A stretch of 64,000 nt of DNA from Verrucomicrobiales bacterium (GCA_002715965.1 PBAL01000075.1:1-64000), one strand, 5' to 3'. Positions 36,161 to 45,902 are shown, counted from the first letter of the stretch. Numbers and translations: made by a program. Notes: generated from the letters alone by a model not told the origin.

Positions 36161-38491
36161 TCACTTCGCAGTCGCCAATGAAGCCGGCGCTTCCAAGCCC
36201 AAAAGTCGTTCGGCCTCGTTCAACAGGAACTCCGTTTCCGTGAAGGGCTCGAAGCTGATGTCCTGCCAAAGTACCTTTCCGTTCGGGCTGATGAGAAAGG
36301 TGCCATGCAGTGGCATCTTCTCGAAGTCGTCATAGGCGCGATACTTCCGAAAGACATTCATGTCCGGATCCGCAAGCAAAGGGAAGGGAAAGCCGCCTTT
36401 GTCCGCAGCAAGCTTGGCTGATTTGACCAAGCCCTTCCGGTCGTCAGTGCCGATGCCGACCAGACTGACTCCGAGTTTCTTGAACTCATCACTCAGCGGA
36501 GCGAACACGGAAAGCTGTTCGATGCAATGGGTACAGCCGCTCCCCAGGTAGAATATCACGATGACGGCCCGGTTGTCGTAGTCGGAGAGTGAAACCTGCT
36601 TGTCGTTGGCATCCGGAAGACTCCATCCCTGTGCCTTGGGAGCGGTCCAGCGGAACGGGCCCAGCGAGTCGAGGTCAGGCCGTTGCCCGAAGTCCGACTT
36701 GCGCTGCAATTTCGGACGCCAGTCTTCCTCGAATCCCGCCTCAATCGCAACCACGGCAAGCTCGCGGAATATCGGGGCACGCAAATCCGCTTCGGCAGCC
36801 AGTTTGCGCATTTTCTTGAATTGTTCGATGGCCGCCTCTTCTTGACCGTCGCGCCAGAGCAGACGCGTGTAATTCGCCAGAGGCACGACCTGTCCTTTCT
36901 TACGGGCCAGCCCGGCCTTGGAAACTTTAATGGCTTCCTCGCGATCACCGGCAAGATCGTACAGCCAGGAGCGACGCACGGGGTCCATGCGTTTTGCCCG
37001 GCCGAGTTCAGCCAGGGCCTCCTTGGTCTTGCCCTCGGCGAGGTAACGATGAACTCCCAACTCCTGAATCGCCATCGACGCGTTTGCGAGCGTCGAGAGG
37101 TAACCGCTGCGAGGCGGGCGCCGGGAGGAACTCTTTTTCTTGGCCGGGGCTTTTGTCTTCAAGCCGTCTTCCTTCTTTTCACCGGCCTTCTTCGCTTCGG
37201 CCTCACGTTTTTTCTTCGCCTCTTCTTCGCGCTTTTTCTTGGCGGCCGCCTCGTCCTTCTTCCGCTTCTCCTCGGCCGCATGAAGGACCTGGACGGCCGC
37301 CAGTTCTTTCGCAGCTTTCTTGGTGTCGCCCAGGTTGTAGTAGGCCAATGCAAGGGCATGATGCCGGCGCATCTCCTGGTTCTTGTTGTCGGTCTTGGTC
37401 AGATAGTGGGTCTTCGAAAGTTCCGCGAGGTCGTTCCACATCTCGTAACGGACCATGGTTTCCATCATGCGTGCGTAACCGTAGTTGGCGCTGCCTTTCT
37501 TGAAGGTGTTGTACTTGGGGTGGCGCGGCAGCTCGACCATGTTCTTGGCCAGTGAAACCGCGCGCGACGCGGAACCGATGTTGTTCAGGTTTCGGATGAG
37601 CCACTCGTTGTTGTGGGCGAAATTGTGTATCTGGTCGGGCAGGACATGGTTCTTGATCATGTAACCGTGATCCGTTCGCGCACTGGCTTCCTGTTGCCAG
37701 GCGGCATCGGAGAAGCGATAGAGACGCGAGTAGGTATGGCCGGCCATGTGCCAGAGGTGTGCGATCGCCGGTCCGGATTTGCCGATGGACGCAGCCGAAT
37801 CAAGCGCGTTGGTTGCCAGGCCGGATGAGTCCCAGAGATGAACTCGATAGTGATGCGCGGGATGGAGCGGGTTCTTCGCGTGGACTTCCTTCACCACCTT
37901 GTCGACGTCTTCCTTCTTCTTGATCCGATCCTTCGACCGGTGCTTCCAGCGCTTGACCGCCCAGAATGCCTTGGCTTCGAGATCGTCCGGAAAGGCTTCC
38001 ATGATTTTCTGGAAATCACCGTTGACCTCGATCTGCCGTTCCTTGTCGCTGCGCTTGTCCTCCTCGAGGAATCGCGCCGTCGCGTCGATGTACATCTTCT
38101 CGCGCTTGGTCAGATCCTTCGCCTTCTTCTTGGCGTTAGAGATGAAGCTGCGCGCGCGCTTCTTGTTGTTGGGGTTGGACATTGCCATTCCCCAGTAGGC
38201 CATGACGCAGGTTTCATCCAAGGCAAGCGCCTGGCGAAAGGATCGTTCGGCTTCGAAATACCAGAAGCCATGAAGCTGACCGATGCCCTGGTTGAAGAAG
38301 GCTTGGGCTTCCTCGTTATCACAGGTGACCGGGAAATTTACGTTGGGCGTCCCGTCCATGAGGAAGGCGGCCTGGCGCGGGCCTTCGTCAAAGGCCTCTC
38401 CGTGATAAGAGTGCCCCGGCAGGATTTCGGCCGCTGCGTTCACCCCAAGGCACAACAGGAGGGCGAAAAAAGTATTCGTGTGTTTCTTCAT
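36161..38491 (-). CDS. Secreted TPR protein fused to a C-terminal thioredoxin/peroxiredoxin-like domain
   Basis: Exported protein of 776 residues. A signal peptide (TNTFFALLLCLGVNAAA) leads into a TPR-rich body; the phrase FNQGIGQLHGFWYFEAERSFRQALALD is the first repeat. A low-complexity Lys/Glu/Ala linker lies near residues 400-450. The last ~160 residues are a redoxin domain (AhpC/TSA-thioredoxin fold) with the active-site phrase GSGCTHCIEQL. It may be a periplasmic redox partner presented on a TPR scaffold, or a tethered disulfide reductase. The ATG at 38491 is used; an upstream GTG at 38506 is possible. It lies 85 bases downstream of apaG. Confidence 0.83.
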   Translation of the reverse strand: MKKHTNTFFALLLCLGVNAAAEILPGHSYHGEAFDEGPRQAAFLMDGTPNVNFPVTCDNEEAQAFFNQGIGQLHGFWYFEAERSFRQALALDETCVMAYWGMAMSNPNNKKRARSFISNAKKKAKDLTKREKMYIDATARFLEEDKRSDKERQIEVNGDFQKIMEAFPDDLEAKAFWAVKRWKHRSKDRIKKKEDVDKVVKEVHAKNPLHPAHHYRVHLWDSSGLATNALDSAASIGKSGPAIAHLWHMAGHTYSRLYRFSDAAWQQEASARTDHGYMIKNHVLPDQIHNFAHNNEWLIRNLNNIGSASRAVSLAKNMVELPRHPKYNTFKKGSANYGYARMMETMVRYEMWNDLAELSKTHYLTKTDNKNQEMRRHHALALAYYNLGDTKKAAKELAAVQVLHAAEEKRKKDEAAAKKKREEEAKKKREAEAKKAGEKKEDGLKTKAPAKKKSSSRRPPRSGYLSTLANASMAIQELGVHRYLAEGKTKEALAELGRAKRMDPVRRSWLYDLAGDREEAIKVSKAGLARKKGQVVPLANYTRLLWRDGQEEAAIEQFKKMRKLAAEADLRAPIFRELAVVAIEAGFEEDWRPKLQRKSDFGQRPDLDSLGPFRWTAPKAQGWSLPDANDKQVSLSDYDNRAVIVIFYLGSGCTHCIEQLSVFAPLSDEFKKLGVSLVGIGTDDRKGLVKSAKLAADKGGFPFPLLADPDMNVFRKYRAYDDFEKMPLHGTFLISPNGKVLWQDISFEPFTETEFLLNEAERLLGLEAPASLATAK

Positions 38492-38576
38492 TTCAATCGT
38501 TTCCACTCTGCGAGTGTTGTTACGTCATTCTCAGATTTCTGCACAGCATGTTCTTCTGCAGCACCCGAAAAGCGGT

Positions 38577-38990
38577 TCACGCCCAGCCCATATCGTCACT
38601 CGGGCCGTCAACGGCGTCCATTTCGAAGCGCGGAATACGCGTGAGGATCGGGCACCCACTGTCGTCAAGACCGATGTAGCTGCCTTCGGCTTCGCCAGTG
38701 GGAGTCGCGAGGGTATGACGGCTGTTGTAGCTGAAGTGTTCACCCGGGCTCAGCGTCGGGAATTCGCCCACAACCCCGTCCCCTTCCACCACGGTCACGC
38801 TTCCAGCCGCGTCTTTGACCACCCACTTGCGGCCCTTGATCGTCACGATGCGTTCGGAGTCGTTATGAATGGTGATGAAGTAGACGAAGGAAAATGGCTG
38901 ATCCGGCGGAGACGGCAGGTTGGGCGTGTAAAGCACCCGATCCACGGTCACGTGCAATCCCTCCGGTTCGTAAAACCCGCCCTCTGCCAT
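38577..38990 (-). CDS. apaG: ApaG-domain protein
   Basis: ApaG-family protein of 137 residues, a beta-sandwich related to fibronectin type III. The conserved phrases VYFITIHNDSERIVTIKGRKW, VVGEFPTLSPGEHFSYNS and GEAEGSYIG are present. E. coli ApaG was linked to Co2+ resistance and Mg2+ efflux, but the molecular role is unclear. The start lies 4 bases after the stop of the upstream secreted protein, so the two are cotranscribed. Length (E. coli 125 residues) is normal. Confidence 0.92.
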   Translation of the reverse strand: MAEGGFYEPEGLHVTVDRVLYTPNLPSPPDQPFSFVYFITIHNDSERIVTIKGRKWVVKDAAGSVTVVEGDGVVGEFPTLSPGEHFSYNSRHTLATPTGEAEGSYIGLDDSGCPILTRIPRFEMDAVDGPSDDMGWA

Positions 38991-38993
38991 GGC

Positions 38994-39617
38994 TCAATAA
39001 ACCTGAGCGGACTCTTCCTCGCGGATCGGGTCGGTGATTTGATCGGAGCTGAAGTAAACGACCCGGCGGGAATCAACGATGCCCGACTCTCCTGGAGTGG
39101 GCAGTGCGCGAGTCGTAAGCGGCCACTCCGCGGTTTCCTTGCCCGGCAGGTTTGGGAAAGGCGCCGATTTGTAGTTACGCCCGCCGTGTGCGCTGACGCG
39201 TGAAGCGCCAGTGCTCGAAACAAAACGAAACGCAAAGGCCTGGATGGACGCCTTGCCGGCCCAGATAACCGTTTTGAGCGTGATCGGTTTGCCGTCCTCA
39301 CGCGAGGACATGAACGGCATGATGTGTCCAACGGGAATCTGGTGCGGAACGATTTCGTTGTTCAAGGCTGCGTGATGAATGTCTTCCAATTTCCCGGTCC
39401 AACCCGCCTGATTGAGAATCGATGCGATGCCGGGTTTCGGCTTCGCATCGCAAAAGCGATCACGCAGGTCTTCGGCCGAACGGAGAGGCGGAGCGAAACA
39501 CGTCGCGGGATGGCCCAACCGAGTGGCCCGATGGTTGTAGCGAACCGCTGAAAGGTCCAATTGCCCGGCAAGCCACACGAGGAGCATGGCCGCAATTCCC
39601 AAACGCTTCGTCAACAT
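38994..39617 (-). CDS. Hypothetical secreted protein upstream of apaG
   Basis: Protein of 207 residues with an N-terminal signal peptide (MLTKRLGIAAMLLVWLAGQL). The body has no domain I recognise; phrases such as WAGKASIQAFAFRFVSSTG and VVYFSSDQITDPIREEE look like a beta-rich exported protein. It is 3 bases upstream of apaG, which argues for a shared transcript, and diverges from the LamG-like gene at 39740. Confidence 0.6.
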   Translation of the reverse strand: MLTKRLGIAAMLLVWLAGQLDLSAVRYNHRATRLGHPATCFAPPLRSAEDLRDRFCDAKPKPGIASILNQAGWTGKLEDIHHAALNNEIVPHQIPVGHIMPFMSSREDGKPITLKTVIWAGKASIQAFAFRFVSSTGASRVSAHGGRNYKSAPFPNLPGKETAEWPLTTRALPTPGESGIVDSRRVVYFSSDQITDPIREEESAQVY

Positions 39618-39739
39618 GGGGCGGGATCATCCAACGATCCACGGGTCCGGGCGAATCTTTTCTCTGAATCGAAATTCATGGGCTGCGTTCAATATACTCG
39701 TGCCTTGTGCCGGGCGAACCAGACCCATAACTTTCAGGT

Positions 39740-40447
39740 ATGTGGGATTACCTCACAATCATGTTCCTCCTCCTCGCGACCTCGCTGCAGGCGACGGCCG
39801 AATCGGGCACGCTGCTCCTTAAGGACGACTTCAGTCGCGAAGAGGCCGATCCGAAGAAGGAACAAATCGGCAATGGGTGGGGAACCAACAGCCGTACGCG
39901 CGCCAAGGGGCAACAGCAGGTCGATCTTGTTGATGGCGCGATGCATATCACCCGGGCAAAGATTGCCGATCATGGCGTGTCCGTTTTCCATGAGGTCGCC
40001 TTTCGCGATGCCACGATTCAGCTGCGCTTCAAACTCGGGCCGAAGGATGACCTTGGAATCAACATCGCCGACATGAAGGAAAAATCCGTGCATGCAGGCC
40101 ATATCTGTGTGGCGCGAATTCGATTGTCGCACGTCGAAATCACCGACCTGAAGACCGGACGCATGAACAAGGCCATTCGCGAAGCGCGGCAATCCGGCAA
40201 AGCCACGGCAGCGCAGAAGAAGCTGATCGAGAATCGGTCCAAGAGGTTCAAAACGAAGCTGAAGCCCGATACGTGGCATGATCTGGAAGTGGGCATTCAG
40301 GGCGAACGGATGCAGGTGAAGATCGATGGAAAATCAATCGGCACATTCAGTTCACCCGGCATCGGTCATCCGACCAAGAGCCGGCTCCGCTTGTCGGTCA
40401 ATCGATCTGCCTGGGTGGACGATGTGCTGATTCGGGGATCGAAGTAG
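39740..40447 (+). CDS. Secreted DUF1080/LamG-like domain protein
   Basis: Exported protein of 235 residues with a signal peptide (YLTIMFLLLATSLQATA) and one concanavalin-like domain. The phrases LLLKDDFSREEADPKKEQIGNGW, DTWHDLEVGIQGERMQVKIDGKSIGTFSSPG and WVDDVLIRG match the single-domain 3-keto-disaccharide hydrolase/LamG group of planctomycetes and verrucomicrobia. Catalytic residues could not be identified, so enzyme activity is uncertain. It is followed by the DUF1501 gene after 47 bases and may be cotranscribed. Confidence 0.8.
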   Translation: MWDYLTIMFLLLATSLQATAESGTLLLKDDFSREEADPKKEQIGNGWGTNSRTRAKGQQQVDLVDGAMHITRAKIADHGVSVFHEVAFRDATIQLRFKLGPKDDLGINIADMKEKSVHAGHICVARIRLSHVEITDLKTGRMNKAIREARQSGKATAAQKKLIENRSKRFKTKLKPDTWHDLEVGIQGERMQVKIDGKSIGTFSSPGIGHPTKSRLRLSVNRSAWVDDVLIRGSK

Positions 40448-40494
40448 ATCCACCGCACTGGACTCCCCCACCCCATCTGCTAAGCTGATTTTAC

Positions 40495-41874
40495 ATGCGC
40501 GCACCCATTCAACGCAATCGACGAACTTTCCTTTGTGAGTCTGGTCTGGGTGCGTCTTCGTTGGCCTTCTCCTCGTTGCTGACCGGAGCCACCCCAGCAG
40601 CGCATCATGCGGCAAGGGCCAAAAGCGTCATTTTCCTATTCATGTCCGGCGGCCCCAGCCAGGTGGATACCTTTGATCCCAAACCCGATTTGGCACGTCT
40701 GGCCGGGCAGGATGTTCCCGAGAGCCTTGCGCGCAATGTTCCCAAGATCAAACGCGCGGGCTTGAAGAACCTGATGGCCTCGCATTGGGGTTTCAGCCAG
40801 CGCGGCCAATGCGGCATGCCGATCTCGGAACTCCTGCCGCACACTTCAATGCACGCGGACGATCTTTGCCTGATTCGCTCGATGACTCATCGCAATCCCG
40901 TGCACGGCCCCGGCGAATGCGTTGCGCTCACCGGAACGGGCGCGGGCGATCGCCCCAGCCTCGGGGCCTGGGCCTTGTATGGCCTCGGCAGCGAAACGCG
41001 CGATCTGCCGGCGTTCATCACCATAAACCTCCACAGCGATGGCATGCAGTTCCCGCAAGCCGCCGGATGGGGACCGGGCTTCCTCCCTTCGCGCTACCAG
41101 GGAACAGTGGTCAATCCGTACACCGGGATTCGCGACACCCAGATGCCCAAGGGCGTGACCGATGAGCTCCGACGCGATCAATTGGACCTGATCGAATGGT
41201 TCAACCAACGGCATCTGAAGGGACTTGGAAAGCACAGTGAACTTTCCGCCCGCATGCGTTCCTATGAGACCGCTTTTCGCATGCAGACCACCGCACCTGA
41301 GTTGTTCGGCATGAAGGGCGAATCAAACTCCGTGCGCAAGCTGTATGGAATGGATCATTCTGGAACCACCGAAGTTGGCCAGGCCTGTTTACTGGCGCGA
41401 AGAATGGTCGAACGCGGTGTGCGTTTCGTGCAGGTGCGTGTAGGTGGTTGGGACGCCCATGGGAACATCAAGGGCAACCACACCAAGCTTGCCCATCGGA
41501 CCGACAAGCCCATCGCCGGATTGCTCAGCGACCTCAAACAGCGTGGCATGCTCGATTCCACGCTCGTCGTCTGGGGCGGTGAATTCGGCAGAACCCCCAC
41601 GATGGAAGGCAGAGCAAATGGACGCGATCATTCGCCCGCTGGCTACTGCGCCTGGCTGGCAGGTGGAGGTGTAAAGGGCGGTCAGATCATCGGGGAAACC
41701 GATCCGATTGGTTACGTCGTGACGCAACGACCGGTCAAGCCGATGGAACTGCATGCCACGATCCTTCATTCGCTGGGCATCGATTCCGACCAACTGGAAT
41801 ACGATCACCATGGACTGATCGAACGCCCAACCGGCGTGGAAGGTGGCCGGCCTGTGACAGAAGCCTTCGCCTGA
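40495..41874 (+). CDS. Tat-exported DUF1501 (sulfatase-fold) protein
   Basis: Protein of 459 residues of the DUF1501 family, which has an alkaline-phosphatase-like fold. The twin-arginine leader is RNRRTFLCESGLGASSLAF. Conserved phrases are FLFMSGGPSQVDTFDPKP, QGYEVNPYTG-like variants, and WGGEFGRTPTMEG with the metal-binding GRDHSPAGYC. In planctomycetes DUF1501 genes usually stand next to a DUF1549/DUF1553 cytochrome gene; none is present here, so this is a solitary copy. The family function is unknown. Confidence 0.88.
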   Translation: MRAPIQRNRRTFLCESGLGASSLAFSSLLTGATPAAHHAARAKSVIFLFMSGGPSQVDTFDPKPDLARLAGQDVPESLARNVPKIKRAGLKNLMASHWGFSQRGQCGMPISELLPHTSMHADDLCLIRSMTHRNPVHGPGECVALTGTGAGDRPSLGAWALYGLGSETRDLPAFITINLHSDGMQFPQAAGWGPGFLPSRYQGTVVNPYTGIRDTQMPKGVTDELRRDQLDLIEWFNQRHLKGLGKHSELSARMRSYETAFRMQTTAPELFGMKGESNSVRKLYGMDHSGTTEVGQACLLARRMVERGVRFVQVRVGGWDAHGNIKGNHTKLAHRTDKPIAGLLSDLKQRGMLDSTLVVWGGEFGRTPTMEGRANGRDHSPAGYCAWLAGGGVKGGQIIGETDPIGYVVTQRPVKPMELHATILHSLGIDSDQLEYDHHGLIERPTGVEGGRPVTEAFA

Positions 41875-41947
41875 TCAAGTCTTTTCCGTGGCGGGGAATT
41901 TCTAATCCACTTGTCATGCCACGACGATTTGCCGCATCCTTCCGCGC

Positions 41948-42352
41948 ATGGCCGAAATCAAGAAATTCGTTCATCACGGTGCGTCGCAGGTAAACCAGCG
42001 GATCTTGGAGGGCATCCACAAGAACCTGCCGATGCTGAAGATCGAATTTGCCCGCATCGACGCGCCGAAGTTCCCGCACCTGGTCGAGCAGCTTGAGTTC
42101 CTGGCCGACGTGATCGAGGATTTCATGGAAGGCGCCGACAAAGACGTTCCCCTGGGGGCCGTCGCTGAAGCCGCCTTTGCGCTCGCCTACGTCCACAAGC
42201 AGACCGATCTCATCCCCGACAGCATACCCGGCATGGGTTACGCCGATGATTCCAGCGTGGTCCGATGCGTGTTGATGGAAAACGAGCGCATCCTGAAGGA
42301 ATACGCAATCCGGCACGACCTCGAGTGGGACAACGTCACGGTCAAACCGTGA
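41948..42352 (+). CDS. DUF1232 (YkvA-like) small protein
   Basis: Protein of 134 residues. The C-terminal phrase YVHKQTDLIPDSIPGMGYADDSSVV is the DUF1232 signature (PDxIPxxGxxDD), but the hydrophobic segments of typical YkvA proteins are less marked here, so it may be soluble. The stop is 11 bases inside the end of the receiver remnant on the other strand. Function is unknown. Confidence 0.75.
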   Translation: MAEIKKFVHHGASQVNQRILEGIHKNLPMLKIEFARIDAPKFPHLVEQLEFLADVIEDFMEGADKDVPLGAVAEAAFALAYVHKQTDLIPDSIPGMGYADDSSVVRCVLMENERILKEYAIRHDLEWDNVTVKP

Positions 42353-42725
42353 CCGATTCGAGCTTGGCCGCCACGGTCGATTGAAGTTCCTCAAGGACGA
42401 AGGGTTTCTGGATAAAACCGACGAGGCCCCTGTTCCGAAAACTTGGCGGCCCGATCTTTCTCGTCGTAACCGCTCATCATCAGTACTTTCGCACCCGGTT
42501 TGAACTGTCGGATCGCGGTAAAGGTTTCGAACCCGTCCAAGCGCGGCATCTTGAGATCCATCAGCACGAGATCAATTGCGCCGTTGTGCGTATCAAGACG
42601 TGAGTAGATCCCAAGTGGAATGCGTAGAGCGAGAGGGAGAAGCCAAGAACAACAACACTGATGATCAGGAATCCGTATCGGATCCGCGGTTTCGGCGCTT
42701 CGGCATCGATTTCCGTTTCGTCCAT
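42342..42725 (-). pseudogene. Remnant: N-terminal membrane segment joined to a broken receiver domain
   Basis: Two pieces on the minus strand. An ATG at 42725 opens a 54-codon frame (MDETEIDAEAPKPRIRYGFL) with one membrane helix, ending at TGA 42561. Downstream, from about 42597, a different frame encodes the second half of a response-regulator receiver domain (DLVLMDLKMPRLDGF, KVLMMSGYDEK). A run of four A at 42438-42441 shifts the frame once more; the continuation reads GLVGFIQKPFVLEEL to a stop at 42342. The first half of the receiver, with its upstream acidic residues, is absent. This is best read as a hybrid sensor kinase or regulator that lost its middle by deletion. Confidence 0.65.
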
Positions 42726-42748
42726 GGCCCGCTGGCCGCAGGGCGCGT

Positions 42749-43918
42749 CTACCAGACTTCCACCGGCCCCTTGGGAACGGGTATCGAAGTGCGTGGCGCG
42801 GGGTCGGCTTCCTTCATAAACGAAGCCACCAGAGGTTGCAATTGATAGCGCGGCAATAATTCACCCGCCTCATCGCAGAACTGAATCCGCCATTCCAGGT
42901 AGTCCGCCAACAGCTCATCAAACTCCGCAACCGTGTTGATCTTCACCACGCGCTTATTGAACATGTTCGCTGGCCCAAAGCGCTTGGCATACCAAGGCGC
43001 CACCTTGCGGAACATCAGGCAACCGCGTTGCTCACCGAAGACTTTGACCATCAGTTCCAAGTGCCTCGTCATCACGCGGATACGCTCGTCGAATGAGGGA
43101 TCCGGCAGCTTTTCTCCGCTCTCCAGGAAGTGCCGGGCGTGCGTGAAAATCCACGGATTATAGAAGGCGCCCCGCCCAATGCTCACACCGGCACAACCGG
43201 TATCGTTCCGCATCTTTCGGGCTGCTTCCACCGTCGTTACGTCCCCGTTACCGATCACCGGAACGCTCCTCACGGCGTCCACGACTTTTTTGATCCCGGC
43301 GAGGTTGACCGTCCCGTCGAACCCCTGCTGCCGCGTGCGACCGTGCACAAAAATTGCGGCCACCCCGGCGTCTTCCAACACACGCGACAATTCGGGCGCC
43401 GTGATGTTGTTGTCATCCCAGCCCAAACGCATCTTCGCGCTCACCGGAATCTTCAGCGCATCCACCATCATCCGAACGAGTTTGGCCGTCTTGCCCAGCT
43501 CTGTCATCATCGCGGAACCACCACCCGTCTTCACCACCTTGCGTACGGGGCAACCCATATTGATGTCAATCGATGAAACCCCGCGTTCCTGAAGAAACAA
43601 TGAAGCATCCCGCATCTCCTCCGGCACCGCACCGAACAACTGCACCGCCAATGGGCGATCCTGCTCGTTGGATTCGATCAGCTTGAACGCCTTCTTGTTC
43701 TTCTCCAGCAGCGAACGCGCGTTCACCAGATCCGTGGTGCACATATCAACACCGCCCAGCTCACGAATCACCAGGCGCATAGGCAGGTTCGTGTAACCCG
43801 CCAATGGCGACAGAAACAGATTCGACTTCAATTGGAGCGGCCCAAGTCGCAGCACGCAGGCATGATCGGATAATCCGCGTTGCGCAACAATAGGGTTCTT
43901 GGAGCTTTCCGCCGGCAA
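42749..43918 (-). CDS. tRNA-dihydrouridine synthase (DusB-like)
   Basis: FMN-dependent enzyme of ~389 residues that reduces uridines in the D-loop of tRNA. FMN-site phrases LSPLAGYTNLPMR and GNGDVTTVEAARKM and the catalytic Cys in DINMGCPVRKV are present; FVHGRTRQQGF is also typical. The start is a TTG at 43918 (MPAESSKNP when read as Met); a GTG at residue 22 is an alternative close to the first conserved block. It ends 23 bases before the remnant at 42725. Which Dus subtype is not certain. Confidence 0.9.
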   Translation of the reverse strand: MPAESSKNPIVAQRGLSDHACVLRLGPLQLKSNLFLSPLAGYTNLPMRLVIRELGGVDMCTTDLVNARSLLEKNKKAFKLIESNEQDRPLAVQLFGAVPEEMRDASLFLQERGVSSIDINMGCPVRKVVKTGGGSAMMTELGKTAKLVRMMVDALKIPVSAKMRLGWDDNNITAPELSRVLEDAGVAAIFVHGRTRQQGFDGTVNLAGIKKVVDAVRSVPVIGNGDVTTVEAARKMRNDTGCAGVSIGRGAFYNPWIFTHARHFLESGEKLPDPSFDERIRVMTRHLELMVKVFGEQRGCLMFRKVAPWYAKRFGPANMFNKRVVKINTVAEFDELLADYLEWRIQFCDEAGELLPRYQLQPLVASFMKEADPAPRTSIPVPKGPVEVW

Positions 43919-43961
43919 GAATGGATTTGCACCTTAGCCCTCGCACGCTATTCATTCGCGC

Positions 43962-45872
43962 ATGCAAATCCGATTGCTGTGCGTCATCGCCATCACCCTT
44001 GTATTCATCCGAGTTCATGCGGCCGATCGACCGAACATCCTCTGGATCACCGCTGAAGACATGTCCGCAACGCTCGGCTGTTACGGTGACAAATACGCAC
44101 TGACCCCGAACATCGATGCCTTCGCCAAGCAATCCGTGCGCTACACCAGGGCCTTTGCCACCGCCCCGGTTTGTTCGCCGTCCCGCTCCTGCCTCATCAC
44201 CGGCTGTTACGCACCGTCGCTGGGCACCCATCAAATGCGCTCCGCTTTTCCGATTCCCGAACGCATGACCGGTTTCCCAACCTTGCTGCGCCGCGAAGGC
44301 TACTACACCTCCAACAACGTCAAGACCGATTACAACAACGCCAATTGGCAGAAGATCATCCGTGCGTCCTGGAACGAATCGAGTCCGACCGCGCACTTCA
44401 ACAAGCGTCCGGAAAAGCGGCAGAAGTTTTTCAGCATCTTCAACCTGATGACCTCGCATCAGAGCCGGTCCATGGTCTGGCCCTACGAGCGATTCAAGAA
44501 AGACGTTCAAAGCAAGCTGAGTCCCGGCGAGATCCACGATCCCAAGAAGGCTCCCCTGCCTCCCTACTATCCGGACACACCAGTTGTCCGGAAAACCGTC
44601 GCGCGCTTCTACGACTGTGTCACCGCCATGGACAAGGAAGTTGGACAGATCCTGAAACAACTGGAGGAAGACGGGCGCGCCAACGACACCATTGTATTCT
44701 TTTATGCCGATCATGGCTCGGGCATGCCGCGCCATAAACGTGCGTTGCTCGACAGCGGAATGCACGTGCCGCTGATGATCCGCTTCCCGAAGAAATATCA
44801 ACACCTCGCGCCGGCCGATGCTGGAAATACCATCGGTGACCTGGTGAGCTTCGTCGATTTTGCCCCCACCGTGCTAAGCCTTCTGGATCTCGAAATCCCG
44901 GACGACATGCAGGGGCGCCCCTTTTTGGGCAAAGCCAAACAATCACCTCGCAAGTATGTCTTCGGGCACCGCGATCGGGTGGATGAGGTCCGCGACCTCG
45001 CCCGGTCCGTGCGTGATGAACGTTTCCTCCTCATCCGCAACTTCATGCCGCATCTGGGCTACAATCAATACACCGCCTGGCCGGACCTTGGTGAGATTCG
45101 TCACGAGTTTTATCGCGCCAATGATTCCTCCAAGAACTCCGCGCCATTGTCCCACTTTCTGTCCTCGACTCGCCCACGAGTTGAACTCTACGACTGCCTG
45201 AAAGATCCGAAGAATCTCAACAACCTCGCGAATGATCCCAAGCATCAGGACACGCTCTGGCGCCTGAACGCCAGACTCCGGCAGCACCTTCGTGAAACCC
45301 GTGATCTCGGCTTCTACCCGGAAAGCGACGTCAGGGAAATCTCAGCTGGAACAACTCCATTCGAAATCGCCCGCACACGCAATCTCCACATCGAAGATCT
45401 CATCTTTGCCGCATCGCGCGTGGGAGATGATGATGATGAACGCGCGATCATCCACGAGCTGAACTCGTGGAACCCCGCCATTCGCTACTGGGGTGCCGTT
45501 GGACTTGCCGCTCGGAAGGAACTTTCCAAAGACGCTATCCAGGCCCTCAAGGCCGGAATGAAAGACGGCTCGGCAGCCGTCCGCATCGAATGCGCCGGCG
45601 CACTGGCGCGACAAAACGACAAATCCGCCCTGCGTGCGCTGGCCAGTGAATTGCAGAACGACAATTTCACAGCCGTGCTTCATGCCGCGCGAACGGTGGA
45701 ACTTCTGGGCGGCAAGGCGAAGTCTCTCAAACCCGCCATGGAAAAGCTCGTGAAGCGTTGCCACGCGATCCGTCCGCCGGACACACCTCCGACCGTCGTT
45801 GCCAGTGGCAGGGAAGATCTCGCGATGTTCACGAGCATGTCGGCGAATGCGTTTCTTTCGCGGCTGAAGTAA
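43962..45872 (+). CDS. Secreted sulfatase with C-terminal HEAT-like repeats
   Basis: Sulfatase-family enzyme of 636 residues. A signal peptide (LLCVIAITLVFIRVHAA) precedes the domain; the formylglycine motif is CSPSR at 71-75. The metal phrases ILWITAEDM and VFFYADHGSGMPRH are present. Residues about 490-620 contain helical HEAT-like repeats (AIIHELNSWNPAIRYWGAVGLAAR, EDALA-type spacing), an arrangement known in this phylum. Divergent from the dus gene with 43 bases between start codons, so the promoters overlap. Confidence 0.9.
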   Translation: MQIRLLCVIAITLVFIRVHAADRPNILWITAEDMSATLGCYGDKYALTPNIDAFAKQSVRYTRAFATAPVCSPSRSCLITGCYAPSLGTHQMRSAFPIPERMTGFPTLLRREGYYTSNNVKTDYNNANWQKIIRASWNESSPTAHFNKRPEKRQKFFSIFNLMTSHQSRSMVWPYERFKKDVQSKLSPGEIHDPKKAPLPPYYPDTPVVRKTVARFYDCVTAMDKEVGQILKQLEEDGRANDTIVFFYADHGSGMPRHKRALLDSGMHVPLMIRFPKKYQHLAPADAGNTIGDLVSFVDFAPTVLSLLDLEIPDDMQGRPFLGKAKQSPRKYVFGHRDRVDEVRDLARSVRDERFLLIRNFMPHLGYNQYTAWPDLGEIRHEFYRANDSSKNSAPLSHFLSSTRPRVELYDCLKDPKNLNNLANDPKHQDTLWRLNARLRQHLRETRDLGFYPESDVREISAGTTPFEIARTRNLHIEDLIFAASRVGDDDDERAIIHELNSWNPAIRYWGAVGLAARKELSKDAIQALKAGMKDGSAAVRIECAGALARQNDKSALRALASELQNDNFTAVLHAARTVELLGGKAKSLKPAMEKLVKRCHAIRPPDTPPTVVASGREDLAMFTSMSANAFLSRLK

Positions 45873-45902
45873 TGTTCCGTCTCGGCGGCTCAGAGGCCAC
45901 CG

